From Balneolaceae bacterium (GTDB taxonomy: Bacteria; Bacteroidota; Rhodothermia; Balneolales; Balneolaceae), in the NCBI GenBank assembly GCA_007117235.1, contig SKGY01000074.1:1-7861 (forward strand): a DNA stretch of 7,861 nucleotides, written 5' to 3'. How positions within the stretch are numbered: the stretch's first letter is position 1; each line of letters opens with the position of its first letter. Shown here in pieces: positions 6,963 through 7,861 of this stretch. The notes beneath the pieces are model-generated. The model was not told where the DNA came from, did not search any database, and worked only from the letters and a program-made list of their open reading frames with translations. The position numbers and the translations under genes were made by a program.

Positions 6963-7861
6963 ATGAGTAAGTTTTCGTCTGAGGGCTTAAGAAAAACAAT
7001 AGGTCCCGGTATCATAATGGCCGCAGCGGCGATTGGTGTTTCACACCTTGTACAGTCGACCAGGGCGGGAGCTGAGTTCGGTTTTGCCTTGGTTTGGGTT
7101 GTCATATTGGCAAATCTTTTTAAATACCCCTTCTTAGAGTTTGGGCCAAGATATGCACTCGCCACCGGTAAAAATATGATTCAAGGTTACGCTAAGATGA
7201 GTTCAGTCGCTCTTTGGATTTTCATCATATTTACGGTGTCTACCATGTTTGCCATACAAGCCGCCGTTACGATGGTAACCGGGAGTCTTGCCATTAAGCT
7301 TACCGGTATAGAGCTCTCCGTGGTTCATTGGAGCGGAATAATTCTGCTTATTTCTGTTTTGTTGCTAATCAGAAACAGATACTCTTTTTTAGATATTCTC
7401 ATCAAAGCTTTAATGGTGATTTTCGCCGTTTCTACCATCATTGCATTTGTAGCAGCAGTATCAATTGCGGACTATACCCCCGACGCTGCATTTTTGGCAC
7501 CCGATATTTGGACTGTCTCCGGAGTGGCATTCCTGATTGCATTAATGGGTTGGATGCCAATTCCTATTGATGCATCTGCCTGGCACTCTATTTGGTCTGT
7601 GGAGCGAATGAAGCAAACTAACTATAAGCCAAAATTAAGTGAGGTGCGCTTTGATTTTAATGTGGGTTATATTGGGGCGGCACTCATCGCTTTATGTTTT
7701 CTAAGCCTTGGCGCTCTGATTATGTATGGTTCCGGTGAAGAGTATGCATTAAGTGCCACCGGATTTTCTAATCAGTTTGTAAACTTATATGTACAGACAC
7801 TGGGAGAGTGGTCAGCTCTGATTATTATCATTTGTGCATTTACTACTATGTTTAGCACTAC
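6963..7861 (+). CDS. Nramp-related transporter, non-canonical, 3' end missing
   Basis: An open frame from ATG 6963 runs to the window edge: 299 codons plus two bases, with no stop. It is an integral membrane protein of the Nramp (SLC11/MntH-related) superfamily, which usually imports Mn2+ or Fe2+ with protons. GPG at 14-16 and the RAGAEFGFALVW stretch (34-45) match the first two Nramp helices, and hydrophobic segments follow near 40-58, 83-112, 121-137, 147-168, 183-200, 233-256 and 283 onward. In helix 1 the canonical D-P-G-N is replaced by G25-V-S-H28. In helix 6 the canonical MPH motif is replaced by GWMPIPIDASAWHS (196-209). These are the family's metal-binding positions, so Mn/Fe transport should not be assumed and no symbol is given. 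Roughly 100-150 residues are probably missing. The start has no Shine-Dalgarno but sits just before the first helix. It is divergent from the baeRF-type gene. Confidence 0.87.
   Translation, partial: MSKFSSEGLRKTIGPGIIMAAAAIGVSHLVQSTRAGAEFGFALVWVVILANLFKYPFLEFGPRYALATGKNMIQGYAKMSSVALWIFIIFTVSTMFAIQAAVTMVTGSLAIKLTGIELSVVHWSGIILLISVLLLIRNRYSFLDILIKALMVIFAVSTIIAFVAAVSIADYTPDAAFLAPDIWTVSGVAFLIALMGWMPIPIDASAWHSIWSVERMKQTNYKPKLSEVRFDFNVGYIGAALIALCFLSLGALIMYGSGEEYALSATGFSNQFVNLYVQTLGEWSALIIIICAFTTMFST

Noticed and set aside
6902..7165. 87-residue minus-strand open frame
   Set aside because: It is antisense to the start of the Nramp-related gene, whose + frame has clear family motifs, and it covers the divergent promoter region.
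7328..7570. 80-residue + strand open frame
   Set aside because: It is in another frame of the Nramp-related gene; the real frame continues unbroken through it.

Overview
The window holds five protein genes: four complete and one running off the right edge. No RNA gene, CRISPR array, insertion sequence or phage gene is visible. The source looks like a chromosomal segment of a free-living bacterium of the Bacteroidota/Balneolota/Rhodothermota type. Reasons are the moderately AT-rich DNA, mostly weak or absent Shine-Dalgarno sequences, TAA as the stop of all four complete genes, and the gene content: a large exported M14 carboxypeptidase with a C-terminal glutamine-amidotransferase-like domain, a lipoprotein of the SMP-30 family and a baeRF family 3-like protein. 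The assignment to a phylum is inference; I could not compare the sequence with databases.

Layout. On the + strand, a membrane-anchored glycerophosphodiester phosphodiesterase (53-1951, TTG start) is followed after 57 bases by an SMP-30/gluconolactonase-like lipoprotein (2009-2923). The two could be co-transcribed. They meet a minus-strand gene head-on, and the 56-base gap between the stops carries a perfect 10-bp inverted repeat that can serve as a shared terminator. On the minus strand, an exported M14 metallocarboxypeptidase (2980-5556) lies downstream of a baeRF-type (eRF1/Pelota-related) protein (5737-6864). A strong rho-independent terminator closes the baeRF gene, and a promoter-like sequence precedes the peptidase, so these two are probably separate transcripts. 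Divergent from the baeRF gene, across a 98-base gap, is the 5' part of an Nramp-related transporter (6963 to the end, 299 codons, no stop reached).

Functionally, three products act at or outside the membrane on external or envelope substrates (phosphodiesters, probably a lactone or similar ester, and peptides), one is a membrane transporter, and one is a predicted cytoplasmic ribosome-associated factor. I see no evidence that they form a single system. The points most worth checking are the baeRF protein, which has T-G-Q where my alignment by eye places the eRF1 GGQ loop, and the Nramp relative, whose canonical metal-binding D-P-G-N motif is replaced by G-V-S-H. The window otherwise reads as ordinary core/accessory chromosome.
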